Assembly: GCF_013423955.1 (NCBI RefSeq)
Contig: NZ_JACCKX010000001.1
Coordinates: forward strand, 3,658,001 to 3,722,000
DNA: 64,000 nucleotides
Source of the DNA: Ottowia beijingensis
GTDB taxonomy: Bacteria; Pseudomonadota; Gammaproteobacteria; Burkholderiales; Burkholderiaceae_C
Direction: 5' to 3'
Position 1 is the stretch's first letter, and each line of letters starts with the position of its first letter. Under the pieces are notes generated by a model. It searched no databases. It was not told the origin of the DNA and was given only the letters and a program-made list of their open reading frames with translations. This document shows positions 8,395 to 17,961 of this stretch, one piece after another. The position numbers and the translations under genes are program-made.

Positions 8395-9363
8395 ATGACC
8401 CGACGCCAGTTTCTGCTTGCCAGCGCCGCTGCCGCACTCTGCCCGACCGCCGCCGTCGCTGCGACCAAATTCCCCGCCAAAGCCGTGCGCATCGTGGTGC
8501 CCAATGCGCCCGGCGGCGCGGCCGACATCACCGCCCGCGCGGTGGGCGAGCACATGGCCCGCACGCTGGGCCAGCCCGTGGTGATTGACAACCGCCCCGG
8601 CGCCGGTGGCGTGGTGGCAGGGCAGACGGTGGCCAACGCAGCGCCCGATGGTCACACGCTGCTGCTGATCTCCAGCGGCACGGCGGTCAGCGCGGCGTTG
8701 TTCAAGGCGCTGCCGTTCGACACCCTCAAGGCCTTCACGCCCGTGGCGCCGCTGGCCACCTTCGATCTGGTCATCGTCGCCAACGAGGGCGGCGACTTCC
8801 GTACGCTGGGCGATCTGCTCCAGTTCGCGCGCCAGAACCCGGGCAAGCTCAACCTGGGCACGCCCATCATCGGCACCACCCAGCACCTGGCGGCCGAGCT
8901 GTTCAAGAGCGCGGCGGGGCTGGACTTGCAGGTGGTGCCGTTCAAGGGCACGCCCGACGTGATCACCGCCATCCGCAGCGGCCAGCTGCACGCCGGGCTG
9001 GACATCCTGAGCCCGCTGCTGGCGCAGATCCAGGGCAAGGCGCTGCGGCCCCTGGCGGTGACGGGTGCCCGGCGTTCGCGCGTGCTGCCCGATGTACCCA
9101 CGGCGCAGGAACTGGGCGTGAAGGGCCTGAACGCCGCATCGTGGAACGGGCTGGCCGTGCCGGCCAGGACGCCCGCGGCGGTGGTCGAGCAACTGAACAA
9201 GGCCGTGAATGCTGCGCTGGCCGATGCCGGCGTGCGCCAGAAGCTGGAGGCGCTGAACCTCGATCCGCACCCTGGCACGCCGCAGGACGCGGCCCGCATG
9301 CTGTCGGGCGACATCCGGCGCTGGAGCGAGGTGATCGACAGGGCGGGCATTGCCCGGCAATGA
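8395..9363 (+). CDS. Bug/TctC-family tripartite tricarboxylate transporter substrate-binding protein
   Basis: Periplasmic binding protein of 322 residues. The N-terminus MTRRQFLLASAAAALCPTAAVA has a twin-arginine-like RRQFLL signal. Family motifs follow: FPAKAVRIVVPNAPGGAADI, GQPVVIDNRPGAGG and AAPDGHTLLL. It is divergently transcribed from the acyl-CoA cluster across a 170 bp spacer with a palindrome. No TctA/TctB membrane genes accompany it, which is common for Bug proteins in Burkholderiales. The ligand is probably a carboxylate; an aromatic acid is possible from context only. Confidence 0.88.
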   Translation: MTRRQFLLASAAAALCPTAAVAATKFPAKAVRIVVPNAPGGAADITARAVGEHMARTLGQPVVIDNRPGAGGVVAGQTVANAAPDGHTLLLISSGTAVSAALFKALPFDTLKAFTPVAPLATFDLVIVANEGGDFRTLGDLLQFARQNPGKLNLGTPIIGTTQHLAAELFKSAAGLDLQVVPFKGTPDVITAIRSGQLHAGLDILSPLLAQIQGKALRPLAVTGARRSRVLPDVPTAQELGVKGLNAASWNGLAVPARTPAAVVEQLNKAVNAALADAGVRQKLEALNLDPHPGTPQDAARMLSGDIRRWSEVIDRAGIARQ

Positions 9364-9427
9364 GTTTTCAAGCCATTTAGGGCCTGAGCGCCCGCCAGTA
9401 AAGCGCAAGCAGCTCTTTATTGATAGC
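9364..9427 (-). repeat. Dispersed intergenic repeat, copy 4
   Basis: Minus-orientation copy (GTTTTCAAGCCATTTAGGGC, then AAGCGCAAGCAGCTCTTTAT) in the 97 bp between the convergent Bug-protein and IclR genes. Confidence 0.75.
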
Positions 9428-9460
9428 AATGGCGCCGGATGCGGCGTCGGCGGCGAGCGC

Positions 9461-10294
9461 TCAGGTCGTGCCAGCGGCGCGTCGGGTACGCACCGCGGTG
9501 GCCGGCAGGCGCAGCATGGCGGTTTCGATGCGCGCCGCCAGCTCGATCAGGCGCGGCCGGATGCTGTGCAGCAGGTAGTCCGGCGGCAGCACGAAGCCGG
9601 GGCCGCCGCAACTGAGCGACAGCAGCGGCCGACCGCTGCCGAGCCGCAACGGCCGCGCAATGGCGTTGATGCCGGCCTGCCAGCCGCCCACCACCATCGT
9701 GACCCCATCGCGGCGGTGCTGCTGCAGCGCCTCGTCGATCTCGGACGAAAGCCGTGGCCAATCCCTGGGGCGGCGGTTCTGCAGGCTGCGCAGCACGGCG
9801 TCGCGGTCCTTGGGCTCGCAGCCGGCCAGCCAGGCGCGGCCCATCGACGTGACCGCCAGAGGCAAGCGCGAGCCGATGCGCAACTCGCGGTTGTGCAGGT
9901 CCTTGCTGCGGCAATGCACGAGGTACACCATCGACAGGCGGTCGCGCGCGCCCAGCGCCACCTCGGCCCGCGCGAAGTCGGCCAGCTCCTGCATCAAGGG
10001 GCCGGCCACGTCGTTCACGTCGAGGTTCGCCACCATGGTGCTGCTGAGCGCGAAGGTGGCCACGCCCAGGCGGTACTTGCCCAGTTCCTCGACGTGGTTC
10101 AGGTAGCCCAGCCGGGTCAGCGTATACGTCAGCCGAGACACCGTGGACTTGGGAAGCCTGCAGCGCTGCGCGATCTCCTGGTTGCCCAGCAGCCGGTCGC
10201 CGGCGCGGAAGCAGGCCAGCACCTCCATGCCGCGCGCCAGGGCGGTGACGAAGTGGCGGTCTTCCTTGGCGGGGCCGGCGGGGTTTTCGTTCAT
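9461..10294 (-). CDS. IclR family transcriptional regulator
   Basis: Regulator of 277 residues. The winged-helix DNA-binding domain is at about 15-80, with recognition region EIAQRCRLPKSTVSRLTYTL; the IclR effector domain follows (SMVYLVHCRSKDLHNREL, LPLAVTSMGRAWLAG, GGWQAGINAIARPL). The start at MNENPAGPAKEDRHF was chosen because the domain begins soon after; an in-frame extension to 10378 has no recognisable content. It is divergent from the liv operon, and a perfect 17-bp palindrome typical of IclR operators lies between them (10421-10437). It probably controls itself and the liv genes. Confidence 0.88.
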   Translation of the reverse strand: MNENPAGPAKEDRHFVTALARGMEVLACFRAGDRLLGNQEIAQRCRLPKSTVSRLTYTLTRLGYLNHVEELGKYRLGVATFALSSTMVANLDVNDVAGPLMQELADFARAEVALGARDRLSMVYLVHCRSKDLHNRELRIGSRLPLAVTSMGRAWLAGCEPKDRDAVLRSLQNRRPRDWPRLSSEIDEALQQHRRDGVTMVVGGWQAGINAIARPLRLGSGRPLLSLSCGGPGFVLPPDYLLHSIRPRLIELAARIETAMLRLPATAVRTRRAAGTT

Positions 10295-10420
10295 GTCGTG
10301 ATGGGGTCGGGTGCACGCTTCGGTGGGCTGCCGGCACGGCGGCCGCATCTGCGGCCTGCGCAAAGCCGAGTCATCCACGTGACTTCGATGCGTTCATTTT
10401 TTCGGGGTTTACCCGATATC

Positions 10421-10437
10421 GTTCTGCAGTGCAGAAC
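10421..10437. promoter_or_regulatory. IclR-type operator candidate
   Basis: GTTCTGCAGTGCAGAAC is a perfect palindrome with a central G, in the form commonly bound by IclR-family regulators of aromatic catabolism. It lies 127 bp before the iclR start and 185 bp before livH, placed to control both. Confidence 0.65.
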
Positions 10438-10515
10438 CACGATCCTACGGCAGAAGGGCGCTGGTTAAGCTGAATTCCCTCTCTCACGGTGACTTGTTGG
10501 AAGGAATCCGCCAGG

Positions 10516-10605
10516 ATGCAGAACAGAACGATGGAGACCAGCGTGGCCCCGCCAGTCTGCGGCGCACCAAGCGCCAAGCGTGGCGGCGCGGCGACTTGTA
10601 CATGA
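10516..10605 (+). CDS. Possible leader peptide upstream of the liv operon
   Basis: A 29-codon ORF beginning MQNRTMETSVAPPVCGAP, with a weak AAGGA/CAGG ribosome site. It ends 16 bp before the LivH start codon. No homology recognised. It could be a leader peptide or chance; low confidence. Confidence 0.2.
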   Translation: MQNRTMETSVAPPVCGAPSAKRGGAATCT

Positions 10606-10621
10606 ACAGGAGTGGCGCCTG

Positions 10622-11497
10622 ATGGACATGTTCCTGCAGCAGGTGCTCAACGGCCTCACGCTGGGCGGCGTCTACGGGCTGGTGGCGCTGGGCCTGACGC
10701 TGGTGTACGGCATCCTGCACGTGCCCAACTTCGCCCATGGCGCGTTCTACATGGTGGGGGCGTTCGTTTCGTTCCATGCCATGACGGCCTGGGGCTTCAA
10801 CTATTGGGTGGCGATGGGCGTGTCGGCACTGGCGGTGGCGGCGCTGTCGGTGCTGGCCGAGCGCATCGTGTTCCACCCGCTGCGCAACGCCTCGGGCCTG
10901 CACCCCATGGTGGCGGCCATCGGCGTGCTGCTGTTCCTCGAGGCGGCGGCGCAGGCCATCTGGGGCGCCGACTTCCAGCGCATGCAGACGCCTTACCCCG
11001 GCATCATCGACCTGGCGGGTGTCACGGCGCCGATCCAGCGGCTGATGATCATCGGCGCGGCCTTTGCGCTGATGGTGGTGCTGCACCTGTTCCTGACGCG
11101 CACGGTGATGGGCTCGACCATCATCGCCATGGCGCAGAACCGCGACGGCGCCTCGCTGGTGGGCATCGACGCCAACCGCGTGGCCATGCTCACCTTCGCC
11201 ATCTCGGGCGCGCTGGCGGCCATCGCGGCCACGCTGTACGCGCCCATCAACCTGGTGTTTCCGGCCATGGGGCACCTGGTGATCACCAAGGCCTTCGTCA
11301 TCATCATCCTGGGTGGCATGGGCAGCGTGCCGGGTGCCATCGTGGGCGGGCTGATCATCGGCTTTGCCGAGAGCTTCGGCGCGTTCTACATCTCGACCGA
11401 CTACAAGGACATCATCGCCTTCGTGCTGCTGGTGGTGATCCTGTCGGTGCGCCCGCAGGGCCTGTTCGCCAAGGAGCACGCTGATGGCCTGGCTTGA
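10622..11497 (+). CDS. livH: Branched-chain amino acid-type ABC transporter permease LivH
   Basis: Inner-membrane permease of 291 residues with about eight hydrophobic segments, starting MDMFLQQVLNGLTLGGVYGL. The conserved ILGGMGSVPGAIVGG loop, which contacts the ATPase, lies near residues 225-240. The start at 10622 has AGGAG nine bases upstream; an in-frame extension to 10580 lacks a site. Overlaps livM by 14 bp. First gene of a complete HAAT transporter operon. Confidence 0.93.
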   Translation: MDMFLQQVLNGLTLGGVYGLVALGLTLVYGILHVPNFAHGAFYMVGAFVSFHAMTAWGFNYWVAMGVSALAVAALSVLAERIVFHPLRNASGLHPMVAAIGVLLFLEAAAQAIWGADFQRMQTPYPGIIDLAGVTAPIQRLMIIGAAFALMVVLHLFLTRTVMGSTIIAMAQNRDGASLVGIDANRVAMLTFAISGALAAIAATLYAPINLVFPAMGHLVITKAFVIIILGGMGSVPGAIVGGLIIGFAESFGAFYISTDYKDIIAFVLLVVILSVRPQGLFAKEHADGLA

Positions 11498-12438
11498 AAA
11501 ATGGGGCTGGTGGCTGCTGATCGCCGCTGGCCTGGCGTTTCCGCTGCTGGCCAGCAACGACTACCTGCTGACGGTGATGGGCAAGGCCTTCATCTTCGCC
11601 ATCGCCACGCTGGGGCTGAACCTGATCACGGGCTACACCGGGCAGTTCAACCTGGCGCACGCCGGCTTCATGGCCGTGGGTGCCTACACGGTGGGCATCC
11701 TGACCGTCGACCACCAGGTGCCGTACTGGATCGCCTTCGCGCTGGCCGGCGTCGTCACCACGGTGCTGGGCTATTTCATCGGCATCCTGTCGCTGCGGCT
11801 GCGCGGGCACTACTTCTCGATCTTCACGCTGTGCGTGGGCTACATCATGTTCCTGGTGATCGAGAAGTGGGAGGGCCTGACGCACGGCACCGTCGGCATC
11901 ATGGGCATCCCCGCACCGTCGCTGGGCTTCATCACCTTCGACTCGCCGCTGTCGCTGTACTACCTGGCGCTGCTGTTTCTGGTGGTGGGCGTGTGGGCCA
12001 TGCGTCGCATCGTCGGCTCGCTGCTGGGCCGCACCTTCATGGCGGTGCGCAACAGTGAAGAGTTGGCCGAGGCGCTGGGCACCAACCTGATGCGCACCAA
12101 GACGCTGTCCTTCATGCTGTCGGTGTTCTACGCCGGTATCGCCGGTGCGCTGTACGCGGGCTACGTGCGTTTCATCGGCCCCGACATCGCGGCGGTGGAG
12201 CACACCTTCGACATGACCATGTTCATGATCGTCGGCGGCCTGGGCACGGTGCTGGGCCCGCTGCTGGGCGCGCTGGGCATGCCGTGGCTGACGCAGTACC
12301 TGCAGTTCCTGCAGGAATACCGCTTCCTGGTGTTCGGGCCGCTGCTGGTGTTTCTGGTCATCTTCGTGCCGCACGGCATCGTGGGCACCTACCTGGGCTG
12401 GCGCGCGCGCCAGGCCGCGCAGAAGTCGGAGGCGCGCC

Positions 12439-12452
<14 letters not shown>
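11484..12452 (+). CDS. livM: Branched-chain amino acid-type ABC transporter permease LivM
   Basis: Second permease, 322 residues, about ten hydrophobic segments. Recognisable family parts are LNLITGYTGQFNLAHAGFM near residue 45 and MIVGGLGTVLGPLLGA near 245. Starts inside the livH end and overlaps livG by 14 bp, so translation of the set is probably coupled. Confidence 0.93.
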
Positions 12453-13189
<737 letters not shown>

Positions 13190-13203
<14 letters not shown>

Positions 13204-13897
13204 GAACGTATCGCTCAACTATGGCAGCTTCAAGGCGCTCGACGGCGTCACGCTGCACGCGAAGCAGGGTGAACTGGTGGTGCTGCTGGGCGCCAACGGC
13301 GCGGGCAAGAGCTCGATCTTCCTCACCATCAGCGGCATCCACCGCGCCGCCGGCGGCAGCATCCAGTACGACGGGCAGCAGCTGATCGGCCGCAAGCCCT
13401 CGGCCATCGTGCAGGCGGGCGTGGTGCAGTGCCCCGAGGGGCGCAAGCTGTTCCCCATGATGTCGGTGCAGAAGAACCTGATGCTGGGGGCCTACGTGCA
13501 CCGCCGCGATGGCGAGGGCAACCGCCAGCGGCTGGAGGACGTCTACCAGCTGTTCCCCATCCTGCGCGAGAAGAAGGACGACCCGGCCGGTTCGCTCTCG
13601 GGCGGGCAGCAGCAGATGGTGGCCATCGGCCGCGCGCTGATGGGCCGCCCCAAGATGCTGCTGCTCGATGAACCCTCGCTCGGCCTGGCGCCGCTGGTGA
13701 TCAAGCAGACCTTCGAGGTCATCCAGCGCATCAACCAGGCCGGCACCACCGTGCTGCTGGCGGAACAAAACGCCTTCGCCGCGCTCAAAATTGCCCACCG
13801 CGCCTATGTGCTGGAGAACGGCCGCATCGTCATGGAAGGCGATCCCGAGAGCCTGTTGCACAACGACGAGGTGCGTCGTGCCTACATCGGCGCGTAG
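13190..13897 (+). CDS. livF: ABC transporter ATP-binding protein LivF
   Basis: Second ATPase subunit, 235 residues. Walker [10 protein letters not shown] is near residue 35, the canonical signature [17 protein letters not shown] near 137, and Walker [14 protein letters not shown] follows. The C-terminus AYIGA is typical. With LivG it forms the nucleotide-binding heterodimer of the transporter. Confidence 0.93.
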
Positions 13898-13952
13898 CCT
13901 TTTCGCAGCGTTGACCCGAGTTTTTCACCTGAACTGACCCAAGGAGACACCC

Positions 13953-15110
13953 ATGAAGTTCAAGACCACGATCCGCCTGTGCGCCGGCCTGCTGACCGCA
14001 GGCGCCCTCGGTGCCGCCCCGGCGCTGGCGCAGGAGGTCGTCAAGATCGGCTACACCGGCCCGCTGAGCGGCGGCGCCGCGCAGTACGGCAAGAACGTGC
14101 TCAGCGGCATGGAGATGGCCGTCAAGGAAGTGAATGACGCCGGCGGCTTCGACGTGGCCGGCAAGAAGTACAAGCTGGAGCTGGTGGCGCTGGACGACAA
14201 GTACAACCCCAGCGAAGCCGCCACCAACACCCAGCGCCTGGTGCAGCAGCACAAGACGCCGGCGGTGCTGACACCGCACTCGGGCGGCATCTTCGCCATG
14301 CAGGCCATCAACGAGCAGCTCAAGGTGCTGGTGCTGGGCTATTCCAGCGTGCCGCAGATCACCGCGCGCGGCAACAAGCTGACGCTGCGCATCCCGCCCG
14401 AGTACACGGTCTACATCAAGCCGTTCATCGAGCAGACCATGGCCAAGTTCGGCAAGAACGTGGCCATCGCCAGCGCGGACCACGACTACGGCAAGGCCTG
14501 GGTGGCCGCGTTCAAGCCGGCCTGGGAAGCCGCTGGCGGCAAGGTGGTGGCCGAGAACCTGATGTCCTACAACCGCGCCACCGACTTCTACAGCGGCGTC
14601 AGCCGCGTGCTGGCGGCCAAGCCGGACCTGATGTTCATCGGCGGCGCCTCCGAGCCCACCGGCCTGGTCATCAAGCAGGCGCGCGAACTGGGCTTCAAGG
14701 GCGGCTTCATGATCATCGACCAGGCCAAGATCGACGAGATTGCCAAGATCACCGGCGGCCTGGGCCCGCTCGAAGGCGCGGTGGGCGTGCTGCCAGTCGT
14801 GGACGATCAGAAGCCCGCCGCCAAGGACTTCGTGGCCCGTTACCGCAAGTTCGCCAATGGCCGTGACCCCGGCACCGAGGCCATGTTCAACTACACCGCC
14901 GTGCATGTGACCGTGGACGCCATGAAGCTGGCCGGCACCACCACCGACGCCATGGCCATCCGCGCGAACCTGGACAAGGCTTTCAAGGCCATGCCGCCCA
15001 GCACCAACCCGTTCGGCTTCACCGGCGTGGATGACAAGGGTGGCACCACCGCCAACGGCCGCATCGCCGTGGTGGAAGGCGGTAAAGTCAAGGAAATTGC
15101 GATCAAGTAA
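13953..15110 (+). CDS. Branched-chain amino acid-type ABC transporter substrate-binding protein of the liv operon
   Basis: Periplasmic binding protein of 385 residues, 55 bp after livF, with AAGGAGAC before the start. The signal peptide MKFKTTIRLCAGLLTAG...ALAQE is followed by VVKIGYTGPLSGGAAQYGK. The frame is intact and the operon ends in a strong terminator. The ligand cannot be told from sequence. The nearby IclR regulator and aromatic CoA cluster suggest an aromatic or other carboxylate rather than leucine, which is inference. Confidence 0.9.
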   Translation: MKFKTTIRLCAGLLTAGALGAAPALAQEVVKIGYTGPLSGGAAQYGKNVLSGMEMAVKEVNDAGGFDVAGKKYKLELVALDDKYNPSEAATNTQRLVQQHKTPAVLTPHSGGIFAMQAINEQLKVLVLGYSSVPQITARGNKLTLRIPPEYTVYIKPFIEQTMAKFGKNVAIASADHDYGKAWVAAFKPAWEAAGGKVVAENLMSYNRATDFYSGVSRVLAAKPDLMFIGGASEPTGLVIKQARELGFKGGFMIIDQAKIDEIAKITGGLGPLEGAVGVLPVVDDQKPAAKDFVARYRKFANGRDPGTEAMFNYTAVHVTVDAMKLAGTTTDAMAIRANLDKAFKAMPPSTNPFGFTGVDDKGGTTANGRIAVVEGGKVKEIAIK

Positions 15111-15163
15111 ACCCAGCCATTGATGGCCAGCGCGGCGCAGGCACCACGCCAGGCCGCCAGCTG

Positions 15164-15201
15164 CAGGAGGTCCCGGCTGTGCCGAGGACCTCCTGTTTTT
15201 T
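15164..15201 (+). terminator. Rho-independent terminator after the liv operon
   Basis: CAGGAGGTCC and GGACCTCCTG form a perfect 10-bp stem with a 12-base loop, followed by six T. It lies 54 bp after the binding-protein stop and 15 bp before the next start codon. Confidence 0.9.
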
Positions 15202-15215
15202 GGAGCGACCGAAAA

Positions 15216-16118
15216 ATGAGTGAGATGGTCCACCTGGGCTTCATCGGCTACGGTGAAGTCGGCAAGATATTCAGCGCCGGTCTGCGCGCCCAGCCCGGCG
15301 TGGCGCAGGTGGGCGCGTGGGACCTGAAGTTCGACCGGGCAGACACGCGCGAGGCCGAGCGCCGCCACGCCGCGCAGGCCGGCGTGCAGGCGCACGATTC
15401 ATCGTCCAGCCTGTGTGCGGCGAGCGATGTGCTCGTTTCCGCCGTCACCGCCTCCAGCACGCTGGCGGTGGCCGAAGAGGCCGCACGCCATGTTCGCCCC
15501 GGCACCTGGTTTCTCGACCTCAATTCCGCCTCGCCCGGCACCAAGCAGCAGTGTGCCGCGCTCATCGAGGGTGCCGGGGCGCATTACATCGAAGCGGGCG
15601 TGATGACCTCGGTGCCGCCCTACGGCATCCGGGTGCCCATGCTGCTGGGCGGTGCCCGCGCGGGCGCGCTGGCCGAGCGGCTGAGCGCCTGGGGCATGGA
15701 TGTGAAGGTGGTGAGCGCGCAGCTGGGCGTGGCCAGCGCCATCAAGATGTGCCGCAGCGTGATGATCAAGGGGCTGGAGGCGCTGGTGATCGAGAGTTAT
15801 GCGGCCGCCCGCGCCTACGGCGTCGAGGACCATGTGCTGCCCACCTTGCAGGAAACGTTTCCGGGCATCGACTGGACCCAGCAGGGCGCCTATTTCTTCA
15901 GCCGCGTGGTGCAGCACGGCCAGCGCCGCGCCGAGGAGATGCGCGAATCCGCCCGCACGGTGCAGGAGGCCGGCTTCGAGCCCCTCATGACCCGGGCCAT
16001 CGCCGACAAGCAGCAGTGGGTGGCCGACCAGGCACGGGCTGGCGTGTTCAAGGAATTGCCAGCGGGCGCTGCGTGGCAGGCCTTTGCCGATGCCTTGATC
16101 GCGGCGCGCAAGGGCTGA
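15216..16118 (+). CDS. NAD(P)-binding dehydrogenase with DUF1932 C-terminal domain
   Basis: Protein of 300 residues. An N-terminal Rossmann fold (LGFIGYGEVGKIFSAGL near residue 8) is similar to 6-phosphogluconate/3-hydroxyisobutyrate dehydrogenases. The DUF1932 helical domain is in the last third (SAIKMCRSVMIKGLEALVIE and LPTLQETFPGIDW). It probably oxidises a beta-hydroxy acid; the substrate is unknown. It starts directly after the liv terminator, so it is probably transcribed separately or by read-through. MSEMVHLGF was preferred to longer in-frame starts, which would cross the terminator hairpin. Confidence 0.82.
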   Translation: MSEMVHLGFIGYGEVGKIFSAGLRAQPGVAQVGAWDLKFDRADTREAERRHAAQAGVQAHDSSSSLCAASDVLVSAVTASSTLAVAEEAARHVRPGTWFLDLNSASPGTKQQCAALIEGAGAHYIEAGVMTSVPPYGIRVPMLLGGARAGALAERLSAWGMDVKVVSAQLGVASAIKMCRSVMIKGLEALVIESYAAARAYGVEDHVLPTLQETFPGIDWTQQGAYFFSRVVQHGQRRAEEMRESARTVQEAGFEPLMTRAIADKQQWVADQARAGVFKELPAGAAWQAFADALIAARKG

Positions 16119-16281
16119 GCGTCCCCATCGACGCACGGAGCGGCGGGCGAGCAAGGCATCGGCGCTGAGGTCGCACGCTGTTGAATAATCCACGCGCGGT
16201 GCGCGGCGTGCGACCCGGGGCGCGTCAGTTGCTCGCGTCGGGGCAGATCGATGACGCGCACGCCGGCCCTGTTGCTTGCCC

Positions 16282-17229
16282 ATGCTCGACATTCTTTCCA
16301 TCACCGGCCCCATCTACATCACCATCGCGCTGGGCTGGCTGGCCAAGCGGGCCGGCCTGTTCGACCGCGGCGACATGCGGGTGCTGGGCAAGTTCGTGCT
16401 GTACGTGGCGCTGCCGGCGCTGCTGTTCGATGCCGTGGCCAAGCGGCGTCTGGACGAGATTCTGGAGTGGCGCTACATGGCCGTGTTCGCGCTGGGCGCG
16501 CTGGCCACCATGGCGGTCGGCCTGTGGTGGATGCGCCGCGTGGCGCGCCAGCCCGCCGTGCTGAGCGTGGTGCAGACCATGGGCATGTGCTGCCCCAACT
16601 CGGGCTTTGTCGGCTACCCCATCAACCTGCTGCTGCTGGGCCCGGTGGCGGGCTTGATCCTGGGCATGAACATGCTGGTGGAGAACCTGCTGCTGATCCC
16701 GCTGCTGCTGGCGCTGATGGACGCAGCCAGCGGCGCGGGGCACTGGCGTGCGGTGGTGCGCGGTGCCGCGGCGGGGCTGCTGCGCAACCCGATGGTGCTG
16801 GGCCTGTCGGCTGGGCTGCTGGTGTCGCTGCTGGGCCTGCCCCTGCCGGCGGTGGCCGACCGCACGGTGGGCCTGTTCGCGCAGGCCAGCGCGGCGGTGT
16901 CGCTGTTCGTCATCGGCGGCTCGCTGGCGGGGCTGCGGATCAAGGGGCTGGGCGCGCAGGTGGCGCAGATCGCCGCGGGCAAGCTGCTCGTGCACCCGCT
17001 GCTCACGGTGGGTGCGCTGCTGGCTCTGGAGGCACTGGGCATGCCGCCAATGGATGCCGCCCTGCGCACCGGCGTGGTGCTGGCTGCGGCGTGCCCGATG
17101 TTCGGCATCTACCCCATTCTGGCGCAGAAGCACGGCCACGACGGGCTGGCCGCCGCGGCCCTGCTGGGCACCACGGTGGCCTCGTTCTTCACCATCAGCG
17201 CCGCGTTGTGGCTGCTGACGGGTTCATGA
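16282..17229 (+). CDS. AEC family (auxin efflux carrier-like) transporter
   Basis: Inner-membrane transporter of 315 residues with about ten hydrophobic segments in a five-plus-five arrangement. Family features include ITIALGWLAKRAGLF at the N-terminus, NSGFVGYPI near residue 113, and AACPMFGIYPILAQKHG near 275. In bacteria these carry malate, malonate or other carboxylates. ATG at 16282 was preferred to a TTG two codons earlier; no strong ribosome site is visible. It stands alone on the plus strand after a 163 bp spacer. Confidence 0.88.
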   Translation: MLDILSITGPIYITIALGWLAKRAGLFDRGDMRVLGKFVLYVALPALLFDAVAKRRLDEILEWRYMAVFALGALATMAVGLWWMRRVARQPAVLSVVQTMGMCCPNSGFVGYPINLLLLGPVAGLILGMNMLVENLLLIPLLLALMDAASGAGHWRAVVRGAAAGLLRNPMVLGLSAGLLVSLLGLPLPAVADRTVGLFAQASAAVSLFVIGGSLAGLRIKGLGAQVAQIAAGKLLVHPLLTVGALLALEALGMPPMDAALRTGVVLAAACPMFGIYPILAQKHGHDGLAAAALLGTTVASFFTISAALWLLTGS

Positions 17230-17282
17230 GTGAAAAGTGCCTGCAGCGCTTTTGTGGCGGGCGCAGGCAGCTATCAAATCAG
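17230..17282 (-). repeat. Dispersed intergenic repeat, copy 5
   Basis: AGTGAAAAGTGCCTGCAGCG, TTTTGTGGCGGGCGCAGGCAG and CTATCAAATCAG. It fills the spacer between the convergent AEC and DUF4124 genes and supplies the TGA stop of the latter. Confidence 0.78.
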
Positions 17283-17923
17283 AAGCGAATGCCGGTCGGG
17301 TTGGTGGTGGTGCGCTGGGGCGCCACGCTGGGGCCGGCGGGCGCTGGCGCAGGCTCGGCCGGCTCGGCGGCCTGGGCGGCGGGCGCAGCCGCCGCCGCTG
17401 TGCGCGCCACCAGCGGCGTGGCGGCGGGGCGGCGGTAGCTGGCGGGCAGTTGCGAGGCCTTGGGGTAACCGGCCGCGTCGAGGTACTGGCTCCACTCGCT
17501 GTCCGAAAAGCCCTTGAGCTGCTGGCCGCCGATGGTCAGCAGCGGCAGGCTGTTGTTGCCGGCCAGGCGCTGCAGGGCGGCGATGTCGTCGTTGGTCTCC
17601 ACCGTCTTCTCGGTGAAGGGCACGCCGCGGTTGCTCAGCAGGTTGCGGCCGCTGTTGCAGGGTGCGCAGGTGGACGAGGTGTACAGCGTGACCGGGTAGC
17701 GCTGCACGGTCTGGTTGAGCTGGTAGGGCAGTGCGCCACCACCGCCCGACGCCGCCGCGCCGCCACTGGACACCGCCGGTGCGGCCTGCGTGGGCGGCTT
17801 GTCGGAGAAGGTGACCCGGCCATCCGGCCCCACCACGCGGTAGACCTGCGCCTGCGCCACGCCGGCCAGCAGCAGGGCGCCGGCGGCAGCGGCGAGCAAT
17901 CGGGCGGAAGGGCGGTGGGGCAC
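17279..17923 (-). CDS. DUF4124 and glutaredoxin-fold domain periplasmic protein
   Basis: Protein of 214 residues with a GTG start at 17923, supported by AAGGAG six bases upstream. A hydrophobic signal peptide (LLAAAAGALLLAGVAQA) is followed by a DUF4124 module (VYRVVGPDGRVTFSDKPP) and a glutaredoxin-like domain with the CAPC redox motif in YTSSTCAPCNSG and LPLLTIGGQQLKGFSDSEW. A low-complexity Ala/Pro tail ends it. It probably acts in periplasmic thiol exchange. The stop codon lies inside a dispersed repeat. Combination and length are usual for Burkholderiales. Confidence 0.85.
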   Translation of the reverse strand: MPHRPSARLLAAAAGALLLAGVAQAQVYRVVGPDGRVTFSDKPPTQAAPAVSSGGAAASGGGGALPYQLNQTVQRYPVTLYTSSTCAPCNSGRNLLSNRGVPFTEKTVETNDDIAALQRLAGNNSLPLLTIGGQQLKGFSDSEWSQYLDAAGYPKASQLPASYRRPAATPLVARTAAAAAPAAQAAEPAEPAPAPAGPSVAPQRTTTNPTGIRF

Positions 17924-17961
17924 GGGCAACTCCTTGGTGCGGTGGTGGATGTGTGTCGGGA

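Larger units (their letters stand above)
10295..10621. other. Divergent iclR-liv regulatory spacer, 327 bp
   Basis: Holds the palindrome at 10421-10437 and a possible 29-codon leader ORF at 10516-10605. No other gene was seen. Confidence 0.6.
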
